From CAVPNY01 sp963706905 (GTDB lineage Bacteria; Chloroflexota; Anaerolineae; Anaerolineales; UBA4823): 64,000 nt of DNA. The stretch's first letter is position 1, and the number at the start of each line of letters is the position of its first letter. The stretch spans positions 1 to 64,000 of the forward strand of contig CAVPNY010000023.1 in assembly GCA_963706905.1 (NCBI GenBank). The letters are read 5' to 3'. A program made the translations under genes and the position numbers. Of the stretch, positions 18,861-27,958 are shown one piece after another. The notes beneath the pieces were generated by a model that was not told the origin of the DNA, made no database searches, and saw nothing but the letters and a program-made list of their open reading frames with translations.

Positions 18861-20153
18861 ATGATCCAACAAGATTTGGCCTTGCGAGCCGCCGCCGGTA
18901 ATCCCATCCGGGTCGGCGTCAGCGGGGCTGGCTGGATTGGTAGCGGCTTCGTCGCCCAGGTCGCCCTCATGCAGGGCATGCTGGTAAATGTGCTGGCCGA
19001 TGCCGACACCCGCCTCGCCCGCCAGGCTTTCCTGGCAAGCGGCCTGCCCCCCCAAGACATCATCGAAACCGATCACCCCGGCCTGGCTGAGGACGCCTTG
19101 CGCTCCGGCAAACGCGTGGTCACTGGCTCGTACAGCCTGGCTGCTCAACTGGAGAGCGTCGACATCGTCGCCGATGTGACCCCTTACCCCTCCACTGGTG
19201 CGGAGACTGCCTACGCCTGCATCCAGCATGGCAAGGATATTGTGATGGTCAATATCGAGGCCGATGTTACCGTCGGGCATATCCTGCACCACCTGGCACA
19301 GCAAGCCGGCGTGCTCTACACCGTCTCTTCTGGCGACGAGCCAGGCTGCCTGATGGAGCTATGGGATTTCGTCACCGCCTTGGGCTACGAACCGATCGTG
19401 ATTGGCAAAGGCAAAAATAATCCACTCAACCCCCAGGCAACCCCTGATACGGTAGCCGAGTCCGCCCGCAAGGCAAACAAAGATCCTTTTACCGTGGCTT
19501 CTTATGTGGACGGCACCAAGACCATGTTCGAGATGACTTGTGCCGCCAATGCTACCGGCTGTCGCCCGATGCAGCGAGGCATGATCGGCCCCCAAGCTAC
19601 CCTGGAGAATGTCTCCCAGATCTTTGCCCTGGAAGAAGACGGCGGCATTGCCAAATTCCCTGGCGCGGTGGACTTCGTGCAGGGCAGTTCCATGTCCGGC
19701 GGAGTCTTCGTCACTGTGAGCATCCCAGACGAACGCATTCGCCTCGACCTGGAATACCTCAAAGTTGGCAAAGGCAAGTACTGCACCTTCTTCCGCCCTT
19801 ACCACCTGTGGTTCCTGGAAGCGCCTCTCTCGGTCGCCCGCGCCTGCCTCCACCGTCAAACCACCCTGGTGCCTCTCGATATCCCAGTTGCTGACTCAAT
19901 GACCGTTGCCAAGCGCTCCCTCCAACCCGGCGAGCGCCTGGATGATTTTGGCGGCTATACCTTTCACGGCGTGATGGACCATGCCGAGGTGGCGCGCCAT
20001 TTGAACGCCCTGCCGGTCGGCCTGGCGCCGGGCGCGGTCGTGGCTCAGCCGGTGCCCGCCGGGCAGATCATCACCTGGGATGACGTTCGCCTGGACGAGA
20101 GCAGTCTGGTGGTGCAGTTACGCCGCCAGCAGGACACTCTTTTCGAGGTATGA
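18861..20153 (+). CDS. NAD(P)-dependent oxidoreductase with C-terminal SAF domain
   Basis: 430 residues. The N-terminal part has a Rossmann motif (VGVSGAGWIGSGF) and resembles homoserine-dehydrogenase-like oxidoreductases; the last 60 residues (GAVVAQPVPAGQIITWDDV) are an SAF domain, as in antifreeze-like and UxaA-type proteins. Members are found in sugar-acid and tetrose/pentose catabolic clusters, but the substrate is not established. AAGGAG precedes the ATG. The 109-base gap before it holds no clear terminator, so it may share the transketolase transcript. Confidence 0.8.
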   Translation: MIQQDLALRAAAGNPIRVGVSGAGWIGSGFVAQVALMQGMLVNVLADADTRLARQAFLASGLPPQDIIETDHPGLAEDALRSGKRVVTGSYSLAAQLESVDIVADVTPYPSTGAETAYACIQHGKDIVMVNIEADVTVGHILHHLAQQAGVLYTVSSGDEPGCLMELWDFVTALGYEPIVIGKGKNNPLNPQATPDTVAESARKANKDPFTVASYVDGTKTMFEMTCAANATGCRPMQRGMIGPQATLENVSQIFALEEDGGIAKFPGAVDFVQGSSMSGGVFVTVSIPDERIRLDLEYLKVGKGKYCTFFRPYHLWFLEAPLSVARACLHRQTTLVPLDIPVADSMTVAKRSLQPGERLDDFGGYTFHGVMDHAEVARHLNALPVGLAPGAVVAQPVPAGQIITWDDVRLDESSLVVQLRRQQDTLFEV

Positions 20154-20290
20154 ATTTACCCTTACCTGGTGTAGACCTCGCTCCCGCCTTCGACCTGAGC
20201 GGCTGATCCTGCGCCAGGGCATAGCCTGAGACATTACAAAGCAACCGCGCAGGGGTATTTTAGAACAACGATCCAGACAATCCGACCACC

Positions 20291-20326
20291 TGACTATTCG
20301 ACTATTTGACTATCCGACTATCTGAC
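20291..20326 (+). repeat. Tandem octamer repeat upstream of the isomerase gene
   Basis: Four tandem copies of YGACTATY (TGACTATT, CGACTATT, TGACTATC, CGACTATC) plus a partial fifth, ending 2 bases before the ribosome site of the isomerase gene. Copy-number change would alter spacing or leader structure. The rest of the gap 20154-20290 shows nothing clear. Confidence 0.8.
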
Positions 20327-20338
20327 AAGGAGACTAAT

Positions 20339-21301
20339 ATGCGCATCGGTGTATTCCTCGTCCTCTTTCAAAACCTGCCCTTCGAGGCAGCCCTCGATAA
20401 AGCCGTGGCAGCCGGCGTCAGCGCGGTCGAGATCGGCTCCGGCGGCTATCCCGGCAGCCACCACTGCCCGGTCGACGACCTGCTCGAGTCCGCTGAAAAA
20501 CGCAGGCAATATCTACAGGCGATCCACTCGCGCGACCTGATCCTCAGCGCCCTGAGCTGCCACTACGAGCCGCTTCACCCGAACAAGCAGCTCGCCCGAG
20601 AGTCGGATGAGATCTTCAGGAAATCAGTGCGCCTGGCCCAGTTGCTGGAAGTCCCGGCGGTGAACGTGCTCTCCAGCCTGCCGGCCGGCTCCCCGACAGA
20701 TAGCATGCCCAATTGGGTTACCTGCCCCTGGCCGGGCCATTTTTCGGAAATCTTAGACTTTCAGTGGAACCAGGTCGGTATCCCCTACTGGCGCGAGGCG
20801 GCAGCCTTTGCCGAGCAGCATGGCGTCAAGATTGGCGTCGAGATGCACCCTGGTATGTTGGTCTACAACGTCGAAACCATGCTGCGCCTGCGTGCAGCCT
20901 GCGGTCCCGCCCTGGGCTGCAACTTCGACCCCAGCCACCTGTGGTGGAACGGCGTCGACCCGGTGGCCGCCATCCGCAAGCTGGGCGAGGCCATCGTGCA
21001 TGTGCATGGCAAGGATGTCTTTGTTGATCCATACAACATTGCGGTAAACGGCTGCAATGACGGCAAATCCTACGGTCTGATCCCGCAGCGCTCCTGGACC
21101 TTCCGCAGCATCGGATATGGGCATGATGCCAAGAACTGGAAAGATATTATCAGCGCCCTGCGCTTGATCGGCTACGACTACGTCATCTCCATCGAGCACG
21201 AGGACGCCATGATGTCCACCGACGAGGGTCTGGGCAAGGGCATTGCCCTGCTCAAAGAAGCGGGTATATTCGAGCAAGCCGGCCAGTTGTTCTGGGCCTG
21301 A
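20339..21301 (+). CDS. Sugar phosphate isomerase/epimerase (TIM barrel)
   Basis: A 320-residue xylose-isomerase-like TIM-barrel protein. Metal-binding residues are seen in GVEMHPG (Glu, His), CNFDPSHLWW (Asp, His), HVHGKD and SIEHED (Glu). Such enzymes isomerise or epimerise free sugars, keto-acids or inositols. AAGGAG lies just before the ATG. It is the last gene of the plus-strand sugar run and is followed by a terminator shared with the convergent BMP gene. Confidence 0.9.
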   Translation: MRIGVFLVLFQNLPFEAALDKAVAAGVSAVEIGSGGYPGSHHCPVDDLLESAEKRRQYLQAIHSRDLILSALSCHYEPLHPNKQLARESDEIFRKSVRLAQLLEVPAVNVLSSLPAGSPTDSMPNWVTCPWPGHFSEILDFQWNQVGIPYWREAAAFAEQHGVKIGVEMHPGMLVYNVETMLRLRAACGPALGCNFDPSHLWWNGVDPVAAIRKLGEAIVHVHGKDVFVDPYNIAVNGCNDGKSYGLIPQRSWTFRSIGYGHDAKNWKDIISALRLIGYDYVISIEHEDAMMSTDEGLGKGIALLKEAGIFEQAGQLFWA

Positions 21302-21330
21302 CCCACAGCAGCCAACGGCGCCCCGGCGTC

Positions 21331-21369
21331 ATTGCTTCACCGCAAGAAGAGCACCTGCGGTGAAGCAAT
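21331..21369. terminator. Hairpin downstream of the isomerase gene
   Basis: A perfect 14-base inverted repeat (21331-21344 and 21356-21369) with an 11-base loop, followed by a T-containing stretch. It is the first of two hairpins in the 129-base convergent gap. Confidence 0.6.
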
Positions 21370-21386
21370 CTCATTCTTTGCGAACT

Positions 21387-21416
21387 AAAAGGCGGGCAGG
21401 CTTTACCCCGCCTTTT
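21387..21416. terminator. Bidirectional intrinsic terminator
   Basis: AAAAGGCGGG and CCCGCCTTTT with a 10-base loop: a G/C stem flanked by A and T runs, so it can work in both directions. It lies between the convergent isomerase and BMP genes. Confidence 0.8.
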
Positions 21417-21430
21417 TGCATCTCCATTCC

Positions 21431-22528
21431 TCAAGGCACTGGCGCCCTCATCGCATTTGGCATAAAAACATACGCAGTCAAGCTCGCCGGGCACTCGCCC
21501 AGCGGATCGATCAAACCCGCCATCAACCCCCTTTCCACCCGCTCCAGCACCCCGCGCATCTGCTGCGTAACCAGGGCCTCTGTCTCGTGGTACGGTGCCA
21601 GCCCCACCCCTCCGTCCGCCAGGCTATAGCGCACTAGCCCGGAGGTAAACTCGCCTGCGACCGTGTCAGCGATAGTCAGATAAACGCCATTATCCAGTCG
21701 CTTCATGGCCGAAGTGAGCAACAGGTTTGCACCTGAAACTGCACCTTCTTCAAATGTCGACAGGTACTCATCGACATCCACACCGATCGCGAAGGCGCCA
21801 TGCTGGGTGGCATACTGCAGCGCTCCTGTGCCAGTGCCGCCTGCCGCTGCGAAGATGAGATCCGCGCCCAGGTCCATCTGCGCCTCGGCGATGTCAGCCC
21901 CCTGCTCTGGATCAGTAAATGAGTCCGCGTAGGTAATCAAAACGAGTGTGCCCGGATCAAGGCACTGTGCCCCGTTGCGATAGCCTTCCACAAACTTCAC
22001 CACTGCTGGTACAGGTATCCCACCTACCACGCCGATCGTGTGCGAAGTTGTCATCATACCGGCCAGCGTGCCGGCCAGGTAGCCCAACTCTTCCTCCATA
22101 AAGTTGATCGAGCGGAAGTTCAAAGGAGGATCTTCCGCCGTGCCGTCCACCACAGCAAAATTCGTCCCTGGGTAGGTATCCGCTGTATTTAGAAATGGAT
22201 CGATCATCAGGAAACCGACCCCGATGCACAGGCTGTTGCCGTCGGTGGCGCATTGGACAGCTTGATTTTCATAATCCCCATTATCCGCCGCTGTATATAG
22301 CGTTCCGATCACGTCAAGCTCATCCTCGGCGCGCAGGAAGCCTTGATAGGAAAGCCAGTTCCAGCTCATGTCGTCGATTGACGATTCAGTAACGACCAAC
22401 CCCACCTTGAGCGGCGCCGCCCTGGCCTGGTTGATCGGAGCGATGCGGAAAGCATTTGAGACCATGAGCACACCCGCCAGCACCCCGGCGAGTAAGAAAC
22501 GTTTCGAGAGATCGCTAAACCATGACAT
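21431..22528 (-). CDS. BMP family ABC transporter substrate-binding protein
   Basis: A 365-residue periplasmic-type binding protein of the BMP/PnrA family, whose known members bind nucleosides or related compounds. A signal peptide ends at about NQARAA; no lipobox Cys is present, unlike typical BMP lipoproteins. Family features are GLVVTESSIDD, NFAVVDG, EEELGYLAG and LGADLIFAAAGGTG. GGAGG precedes the ATG. No permease or ATPase is nearby; it diverges from an MttB-like gene, which hints at a methylated or nucleoside-like substrate, but that is inference. Confidence 0.85.
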   Translation of the reverse strand: MSWFSDLSKRFLLAGVLAGVLMVSNAFRIAPINQARAAPLKVGLVVTESSIDDMSWNWLSYQGFLRAEDELDVIGTLYTAADNGDYENQAVQCATDGNSLCIGVGFLMIDPFLNTADTYPGTNFAVVDGTAEDPPLNFRSINFMEEELGYLAGTLAGMMTTSHTIGVVGGIPVPAVVKFVEGYRNGAQCLDPGTLVLITYADSFTDPEQGADIAEAQMDLGADLIFAAAGGTGTGALQYATQHGAFAIGVDVDEYLSTFEEGAVSGANLLLTSAMKRLDNGVYLTIADTVAGEFTSGLVRYSLADGGVGLAPYHETEALVTQQMRGVLERVERGLMAGLIDPLGECPASLTAYVFMPNAMRAPVP

Positions 22529-22655
22529 ATCAGCCTCCTAACTAATGCAATTCAAATTATGCCCGATCTCTTTATACACTTCTTTCTATTAAAGTCAAAT
22601 AGCCTGTGTGCTCAGCTTGAAAAATCAAGGTATACTGATCAAGGAAGAGTCAGCC

Positions 22656-24073
22656 ATGATCCAACCCACGCTATCTGTACTAACCCCCGAACAGATCCAG
22701 CGGACCCACGCCTATGCTCTGCAAATCCTGGCGCAGACCGGCGTGCGCGTCGATTCGCCCCGCGCCCGGCAGATCTTCGCCGCTGCAGATGGCGCCACGC
22801 TCGATGGCGAGCGAGTCCTGCTCAACCCATCATTAGTGGAATGGGCGATTCGATCTGCTCCCGCGCGACTGGATATCTATAACCGGCATGGGGAGCCAGC
22901 CTTCCGCCTGGGTGCCGACCGGCGCGCTTCGGCATAGGGGTGACCAACCTGTATTACCAGGACCCGGCCAGCGATGCCGTGACGCCTTTCGCCCGCCAGC
23001 ACATGGCCCTATCCGTACGCCTGGGGGAAGCGCTTCCCCAGTTCGACCTGGTTTCCACCATCGGCATCATTCAGGACATCCCCCAGACGATCGCCGATCT
23101 GTATGCCGCCCTGGAGATGACCGCCAATACGCTTAAGCCGCTGGCCTTGCTCATCTCAGACGAGAGCCTGTTTGTCCCCATCCTGGACATGCTGGAGCAC
23201 CTGCACGGCAACCTGTCTGAAAAGCCTTTCCTGCTCCCTTACTTCAACCCGGTCACCCCGCTGGTGATGAATGCCGGCACCACCGACAAGATGCAGGCGG
23301 CCATCGAACGCGGCCTGCCGTTCATTTACTCGAACTACGGGATGGTTGGGATGTCTACCCCGATCACACCTGCCGGGACACTCAGCCTGCTGATCGCTGA
23401 GTTACTGGCTGGGCTGACCCTGAGCCAGCTCATCAAAGAAGGCATACCGATCGTCCTGGGCAGCCTGCCAGCCTATTTTGACATGAAGGATATGCTGGAC
23501 TATTATGACCCGCTAACCTTTGTGATGAACCTGGCCTGCGCCGAGATGATGGCCTACTATCACATCCCTCATGCTGGCACATCGGGAAGCGGCCTGGGCT
23601 GGGGGCCTGACTTGCTGGCTGGCGGCTTACTGTGGATGGATCACCTGACCACCTGCCTGGGGAAGGTCGGTCTGGCGCCCTTCGTGGGCGGTAACCTGGG
23701 ATCCAAGGCGTTTTCGCCCGCCATAGTTGTTTATGCCAATGACGTCATCCAGCAAGCGCGCCGCTTGGCTGCAGGCTTTGCATTCGATGACTCCCAGGTC
23801 GGCCTGAACGAGATCAGCTTGGCTGGTCCGGGCGGCGACTTCCTGACTGCCGGGCTTACCTTGCAGAATTTCCGCAAGAACTATTACACCAGCCAGGTCT
23901 TTCCCCGCTTGAGCCTGGAAACCTGGCAAGAGAAAGGCCAGCCACAGGCAGTTCAGTACTTGCGGGAACGCACCCTTCAACTGCTCGATCAGACTTATCC
24001 CCCCGACGATCACGCCGAATTGATCTCCAGGGGCGAAGCCTTCATCCGGAACATCGCAGGTAACAAGCCTTGA
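22656..24073 (+). CDS. MttB-like trimethylamine/glycine-betaine methyltransferase superfamily protein (one frameshift)
   Basis: Corrinoid-dependent methyltransferase fold of the MttB family (about 472 residues when joined). Bacterial members without pyrrolysine demethylate glycine betaine, proline betaine, carnitine or related quaternary amines. Features: LTPEQIQRTHAYALQIL at the start, then GIGVTNLYYQD, LPFIYSNYGMVGMSTPITPAGTL and AGTSGSGLGWGPD. No in-frame amber codon was seen at the pyrrolysine region. The frame changes near 22920 (-1), where the first frame stops at 22935. ATG at 22656 follows AAGGAAGAG. No corrinoid protein gene lies next to it. Confidence 0.8.
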
Positions 24074-24118
24074 GAGCGATGAATGCAACTTAACATAATT
24101 AGGACTTACGCAGTTGGT

Positions 24119-24134
24119 GGGGAGTGCGCTCCCC
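24119..24134 (+). terminator. Short hairpin after the MttB-like gene
   Basis: GGGGAG, 4-base loop TGCG, CTCCCC. It lies 46 bases after the stop codon and lacks a U-tract, so it is a weak terminator candidate. Confidence 0.4.
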
Positions 24135-24203
24135 GGGGTTTCTGTCATTCAGAAGGAGCTTAGCGACTGAAGAATCTCGTTAAGCAGGAAGTTGGAGGCA
24201 ACC

Positions 24204-25907
24204 ATGGCCACACCTAATTCACAAACCTACGACTTTGTGATCATTGGCTCGGGTTTCGGCGGCAGCGTTTCTGCCCTGCGCCTGACTGAGAAGGGTTACC
24301 GGGTTCTCGTGCTGGAGCGGGGCAAACGCTTTGGGGATAATGATTATCCCAAGAGCAATTGGAACATCTGGAAATACCTGTGGGCGCCGGCCCTGCGCTG
24401 TTTCGGCATCATGCAATTCTCTTTATTGCGAGAAGTGCTGGTGCTTCATGGCAGCGGCGTCGGCGGGGGCAGCCTGGTCTATGCCAATGTCTTGATGGAG
24501 CCGAACGAGAAAATGTTCACCGCCCCCGGCTGGAGTCACCTGGCAGATTGGAAAACCATCCTTCACCCCCATTACGATACCGCCCGGCGCATGCTTGGTG
24601 TGACTCAGAACCCCTGCTTGTGGCCGGCGGATGGCGTCTTAAAACAGATCGCCGCCGAGTTGGGCACGCAGAAAACCTTCAGCCCTACCCAGGTGGGCGT
24701 CTACTTTGGTGATAACGGCAATCAAGGGAAGGAAGTGCCCGATCCCTACTTTGACGGTCTAGGGCCTGCCCGAAGCAGCTGCACCCACTGCGGCGGGTGC
24801 ATGGTCGGCTGTCGCTATAATGCCAAGAATTCACTGGATAAGAACTACCTGTATTTTGCCGAGAAATGGGGCGCCGAGATTCGCTCCGAAAGCCTGGTAC
24901 AGGATATCCGCCCGCTGCCAGCGGGGCAACCAGACGGTGCGCGCTACGAGGTGATCTACACCAAGACCACCGCCTGGCTGCGCAAACCAGAAAGTCACGT
25001 GCGTGCCCGCAATGTCATCTTATCAGCCGGCGCCCTGGGTACGATGCGCTTGCTGTTCCGCTGCCGGGAGATCACCCATTCGCTGCCGAAAATCTCCCCT
25101 ATGCTGGGCGAAAAGGTGCGCACCAACAGCGAATCACTGCTGGGGGTCACTAACCGCGGTCGCAGCACCAACTATTCAGAAGGGATCGCCATCACTTCGG
25201 TCGTCCACGCCGACCCGGTGACGGCTGTTGAGCCCGTTCGTTATCCCGATGGCTCTTCCTTCATTCGCCTGCTGTCAGCGCCCTTGATCAAGCCAACCAA
25301 GAGCATCCCCCGGCATATCTCCAGGACTCTAGGGCATACCCTGCGGCATCCCATCGATGCCCTGAAAATAATAATTTTGCCGGGTTGGGCTTACCGAACC
25401 ACCATCCTGCTGGTGATGCAAACCGAGGATAATCATATCCACTTGCGCCTGGGGCGCAGTCCGTTCACCTTTTTCCGGCGCAACCTGATCTCTTTGCCAG
25501 GCGAAGACCGCTCCATCCCCAGCTCCATCGATCTCGGCCACCGCATCACACGCGATTTTGCCCGGCGCACGGATGGCATTCCGCTGGGCACGATCAATGA
25601 ATCGCTGCTCAACATCCCCACCACCGCCCATATCCTGGGTGGTTGCCCGATGGGCGTCGATGACCAGGAGGGCGTGGTGGACGTGTGCTGCCAGGTGCAT
25701 CACTATCCCGGTCTGTATGTAGTCGATGGCTCAATCGTTCCTGCCAACCCGGGGATCAACCCCAGCCTGACGATCACCGCCCTGGCGGAATACGCCATGA
25801 GCTGCATTCCCCCCAAGCCAGGCGCCTCAGCCCGCCAGCCGCTGGGCGTCTCCGCTTCGCCGCATGACCAGCAGGCTCTCCCCCTCGTCCTGGAGGGCGT
25901 GCAGTAG
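24204..25907 (+). CDS. GMC family FAD-dependent oxidoreductase (cholesterol-oxidase-like)
   Basis: 567 residues. The N-terminal FAD site IIGSGFGGSVSALRL (Gly15-Gly20) and the C-terminal FAD motif YVVDGSIVPANPGINPSLTI mark a GMC oxidoreductase. It carries a Cys cluster, CTHCGGCMVGC, and HILGGCPMG near the active site, as in cholesterol-oxidase-like and glucose/choline-type proteins of actinobacteria and Chloroflexota. The substrate is probably a hydrophobic alcohol or sterol-like compound, but this is uncertain. ATG at 24204 follows GGAGG. The last 81 bases overlap the convergent GNAT gene. Confidence 0.85.
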   Translation: MATPNSQTYDFVIIGSGFGGSVSALRLTEKGYRVLVLERGKRFGDNDYPKSNWNIWKYLWAPALRCFGIMQFSLLREVLVLHGSGVGGGSLVYANVLMEPNEKMFTAPGWSHLADWKTILHPHYDTARRMLGVTQNPCLWPADGVLKQIAAELGTQKTFSPTQVGVYFGDNGNQGKEVPDPYFDGLGPARSSCTHCGGCMVGCRYNAKNSLDKNYLYFAEKWGAEIRSESLVQDIRPLPAGQPDGARYEVIYTKTTAWLRKPESHVRARNVILSAGALGTMRLLFRCREITHSLPKISPMLGEKVRTNSESLLGVTNRGRSTNYSEGIAITSVVHADPVTAVEPVRYPDGSSFIRLLSAPLIKPTKSIPRHISRTLGHTLRHPIDALKIIILPGWAYRTTILLVMQTEDNHIHLRLGRSPFTFFRRNLISLPGEDRSIPSSIDLGHRITRDFARRTDGIPLGTINESLLNIPTTAHILGGCPMGVDDQEGVVDVCCQVHHYPGLYVVDGSIVPANPGINPSLTITALAEYAMSCIPPKPGASARQPLGVSASPHDQQALPLVLEGVQ

Positions 25908-26309
25908 ACCCACCACCCGGCTGATCCGCCGGAAATATTTGGGCATTTCTGCCAGGGAAAGGCTGCGAAAACCAAACTTCTCGTAAAACGGCCCCAGAGT
26001 TGAGCGGCACATCAGGAACAGCTCGCCTGGATTCTCATTGACCAGGCGTTCGATGATTGCCCGTGCGACACCCTGGCCGCGCCACTCCGGGTCGACCACG
26101 ATCGAGGCGATCTCCCGAGAGCCATCCCCGTGCGGCTTGATTTGCCCGCAGCCGATTACATCTCCACTCGGCGAGATCGCCAGGACAAAGCGACGCCAGT
26201 CCAGTCCGGTGGGATTGATCCGGCCGAGATGCACCAGGCGTCGGATGGCAGGGTCATCCTCCACACTCGCCTGGCGCAGAGTGAACTTCACCTGAAGAAA
26301 ATCTATCAT
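25827..26309 (-). CDS. GNAT family N-acetyltransferase
   Basis: A 160-residue acetyltransferase. The acetyl-CoA loop is seen as WRGQGVARAIIERL after IASIVVDPE; FYEKFGF is the usual GNAT C-terminal element. The target is unknown. Its first codons overlap the stop of the upstream hydrolase gene by 4 bases, so the two form an operon; its 3' end overlaps the convergent GMC oxidoreductase gene by 81 bases. Confidence 0.9.
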   Translation of the reverse strand: MIDFLQVKFTLRQASVEDDPAIRRLVHLGRINPTGLDWRRFVLAISPSGDVIGCGQIKPHGDGSREIASIVVDPEWRGQGVARAIIERLVNENPGELFLMCRSTLGPFYEKFGFRSLSLAEMPKYFRRISRVVGLLHALQDEGESLLVMRRSGDAQRLAG

Positions 26310-27187
26310 CCTATCTGAGAAGCGAAAACTGCGATCAGCTCGGCCAATTTTGCTGGATACTGTAAGGGGATATCATGAACACTGTCCTGCATCCAATGCA
26401 CCTGTAGGTCTGGCAAGATTACCCTGGCGCGCTCGACCCCCCTTTCTTTTAGCGCCAGAAACTGCTCGTCCCGCTCAGTGCGCGGCTGTTGAGGGACAGC
26501 CATCACAGCCATTGCCGGGCAGCGTAACCGCTCCATCCGTTCGTAAGTCTTGAAATCCCACATGGCGCGCACGATCTGCATGTGTCTTTCAAACGTCAGG
26601 CGCGGCCAGATCGTTTCATCTTCTCCAATCTCGAAGTTGCCCAGCACGATCTGGGGAATGCGCTCATCAGATCCCCATTCGCTCGTCCAGGCAGTTATCC
26701 GTTGCAGGAAATCCTCAGCGGGCATGCCTCCCAGTCGTGGTGGGGTTAACCGCTCGCGTGTCTCCTCCCAGGTAGTCCCAGGCACATCATCCAGCTGCAT
26801 CACACCCCCATCGACCAGGATCACTCCAGCCGGAGAGCGCGGCCCCACTGGAAATTGGGCGGCATAATCCAGGGCGATAGCCGCCCCCCACGAATGCCCC
26901 ACCAGTAACGGGCGCTCCAGGTTGAGAATATCGATCAAAGCCAGCAGATCCCCTCGAAAAGTCCCAAAGCCATAGTCGCCGTCCGGTTTATCCGTCAGGC
27001 CGTGGCCGCGCGCGTCCAGGGCAATGGCCGGCCAGCCCCGCTCTGCCAGCTGAGGCCCGACCAGCTCCCAAATGCGGGCATTGGAAGCCAGCCCGTGCAG
27101 CAATAGCACCGGTTGCGTCTGGTCGGGCGAGTCCCAACGCAAGTAATGAACGCGCAGTTGGTTCGCAAACAAATAGGATGAGTTCAT
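26306..27187 (-). CDS. Alpha/beta hydrolase
   Basis: 293 residues with the alpha/beta-hydrolase core: oxyanion HG near residue 31 (LLLHGLASNA), DARGHG, nucleophile elbow GHSWG with Ser99, acid region near VDGG and a late His in DSVHDIP. The ATG at 27187 is preferred to an upstream TTG. Substrate is unknown; such enzymes hydrolyse esters, amides or epoxides. It is followed by the GNAT gene with a 4-base overlap and preceded by the AlkD-like gene 19 bases upstream. Confidence 0.88.
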   Translation of the reverse strand: MNSSYLFANQLRVHYLRWDSPDQTQPVLLLHGLASNARIWELVGPQLAERGWPAIALDARGHGLTDKPDGDYGFGTFRGDLLALIDILNLERPLLVGHSWGAAIALDYAAQFPVGPRSPAGVILVDGGVMQLDDVPGTTWEETRERLTPPRLGGMPAEDFLQRITAWTSEWGSDERIPQIVLGNFEIGEDETIWPRLTFERHMQIVRAMWDFKTYERMERLRCPAMAVMAVPQQPRTERDEQFLALKERGVERARVILPDLQVHWMQDSVHDIPLQYPAKLAELIAVFASQIG

Positions 27188-27206
27188 CGTTGATCCCAAT
27201 CGATGG

Positions 27207-27893
27207 CTAGTTCTTCAATCTGCTTTGGATGGCCAGACTGGTCAGCTCTTTCAAGGCGTCAGTGGCAATCCAGCGGGCTGTTTTGGAGTCGATGCGGGCA
27301 ATCTCCTGGGCAGTTTCAATCGCCCGCTGGTTGAGCCACCGGTTTCGCTTGCCAATATTGCGCAGCGCCCAATTAACCGCTTTTCTCACAAAGTTGCGGC
27401 TATTCGTTGATTGAGCGATAATGGCTGGGAAAAAGAGCTCAAATTGCTCGTCTCTGGCCTTTTTGTCATGGACTGGAAGCCAGGCCATCAACGCAAAGCC
27501 AGCCCGCTTAACAAATTCGGCTTCCCGGCTGCTCCACTCGACTGCCTTTTGGTAGGCATAAGGTGTACGATCAAATAGATTGCCGCACACTTGATCGCAC
27601 ACATCCCATGAATCGAAATCTGCTGCCCACTGCTCCATCTGCGCCTCTGTGACCTGCTTTGGATCATCAATCAAGGCCGCCAGAATGCGCGCTTCGTGAA
27701 TGCCGGAATTCCAGAGCTCCTGAGCCAGAGAGTGATCTTTGCCAATTTCTTTCGCCAGTGAGCGTAAATTGGGAATAGATATCCCTAGAGTATTCTCCGG
27801 GTTGATACCAAAACGCCTCATGCCGGCCACATTTTCGGGGTTGGCCAGGCTTGTTAAGATATTGAGAACATCGTCAGCTGTTTTTGCCATCAT
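27207..27893 (-). CDS. DNA alkylation repair protein, AlkD-like
   Basis: 228 residues made of HEAT-like helical repeats, as in AlkD DNA glycosylases that remove alkylated bases. Family marks are FGINPENTLGISIPNLR, ESWD-like DSWDVCDQVC, FVKRAGFALMAWLP and RNFVRKAVNWALRNIG. Two ATG codons lie side by side (27893, 27890), with only a weak AGAGA upstream. It is the first of three minus-strand genes with short gaps. Confidence 0.85.
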   Translation of the reverse strand: MMAKTADDVLNILTSLANPENVAGMRRFGINPENTLGISIPNLRSLAKEIGKDHSLAQELWNSGIHEARILAALIDDPKQVTEAQMEQWAADFDSWDVCDQVCGNLFDRTPYAYQKAVEWSSREAEFVKRAGFALMAWLPVHDKKARDEQFELFFPAIIAQSTNSRNFVRKAVNWALRNIGKRNRWLNQRAIETAQEIARIDSKTARWIATDALKELTSLAIQSRLKN

Positions 27894-27958
27894 TCTCTTA
27901 GATTATAGGTGACCGAGATCTACCTACTTTGTTGAAAGTCATTGACCTTTTACGATTT

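Noticed and set aside
22656..24073. Pyrrolysine codon in the MttB-like gene
   Set aside because: The frame break near 22920 is explained by one missing base and the stop there lies far from the known pyrrolysine position; no amber codon is seen in the later frame.
24102..24112. GGACTTACGC-like sequence, also near 15134
   Set aside because: Similar strings occur at ends of some IS or MITE elements, but no partner end or duplication was found here.
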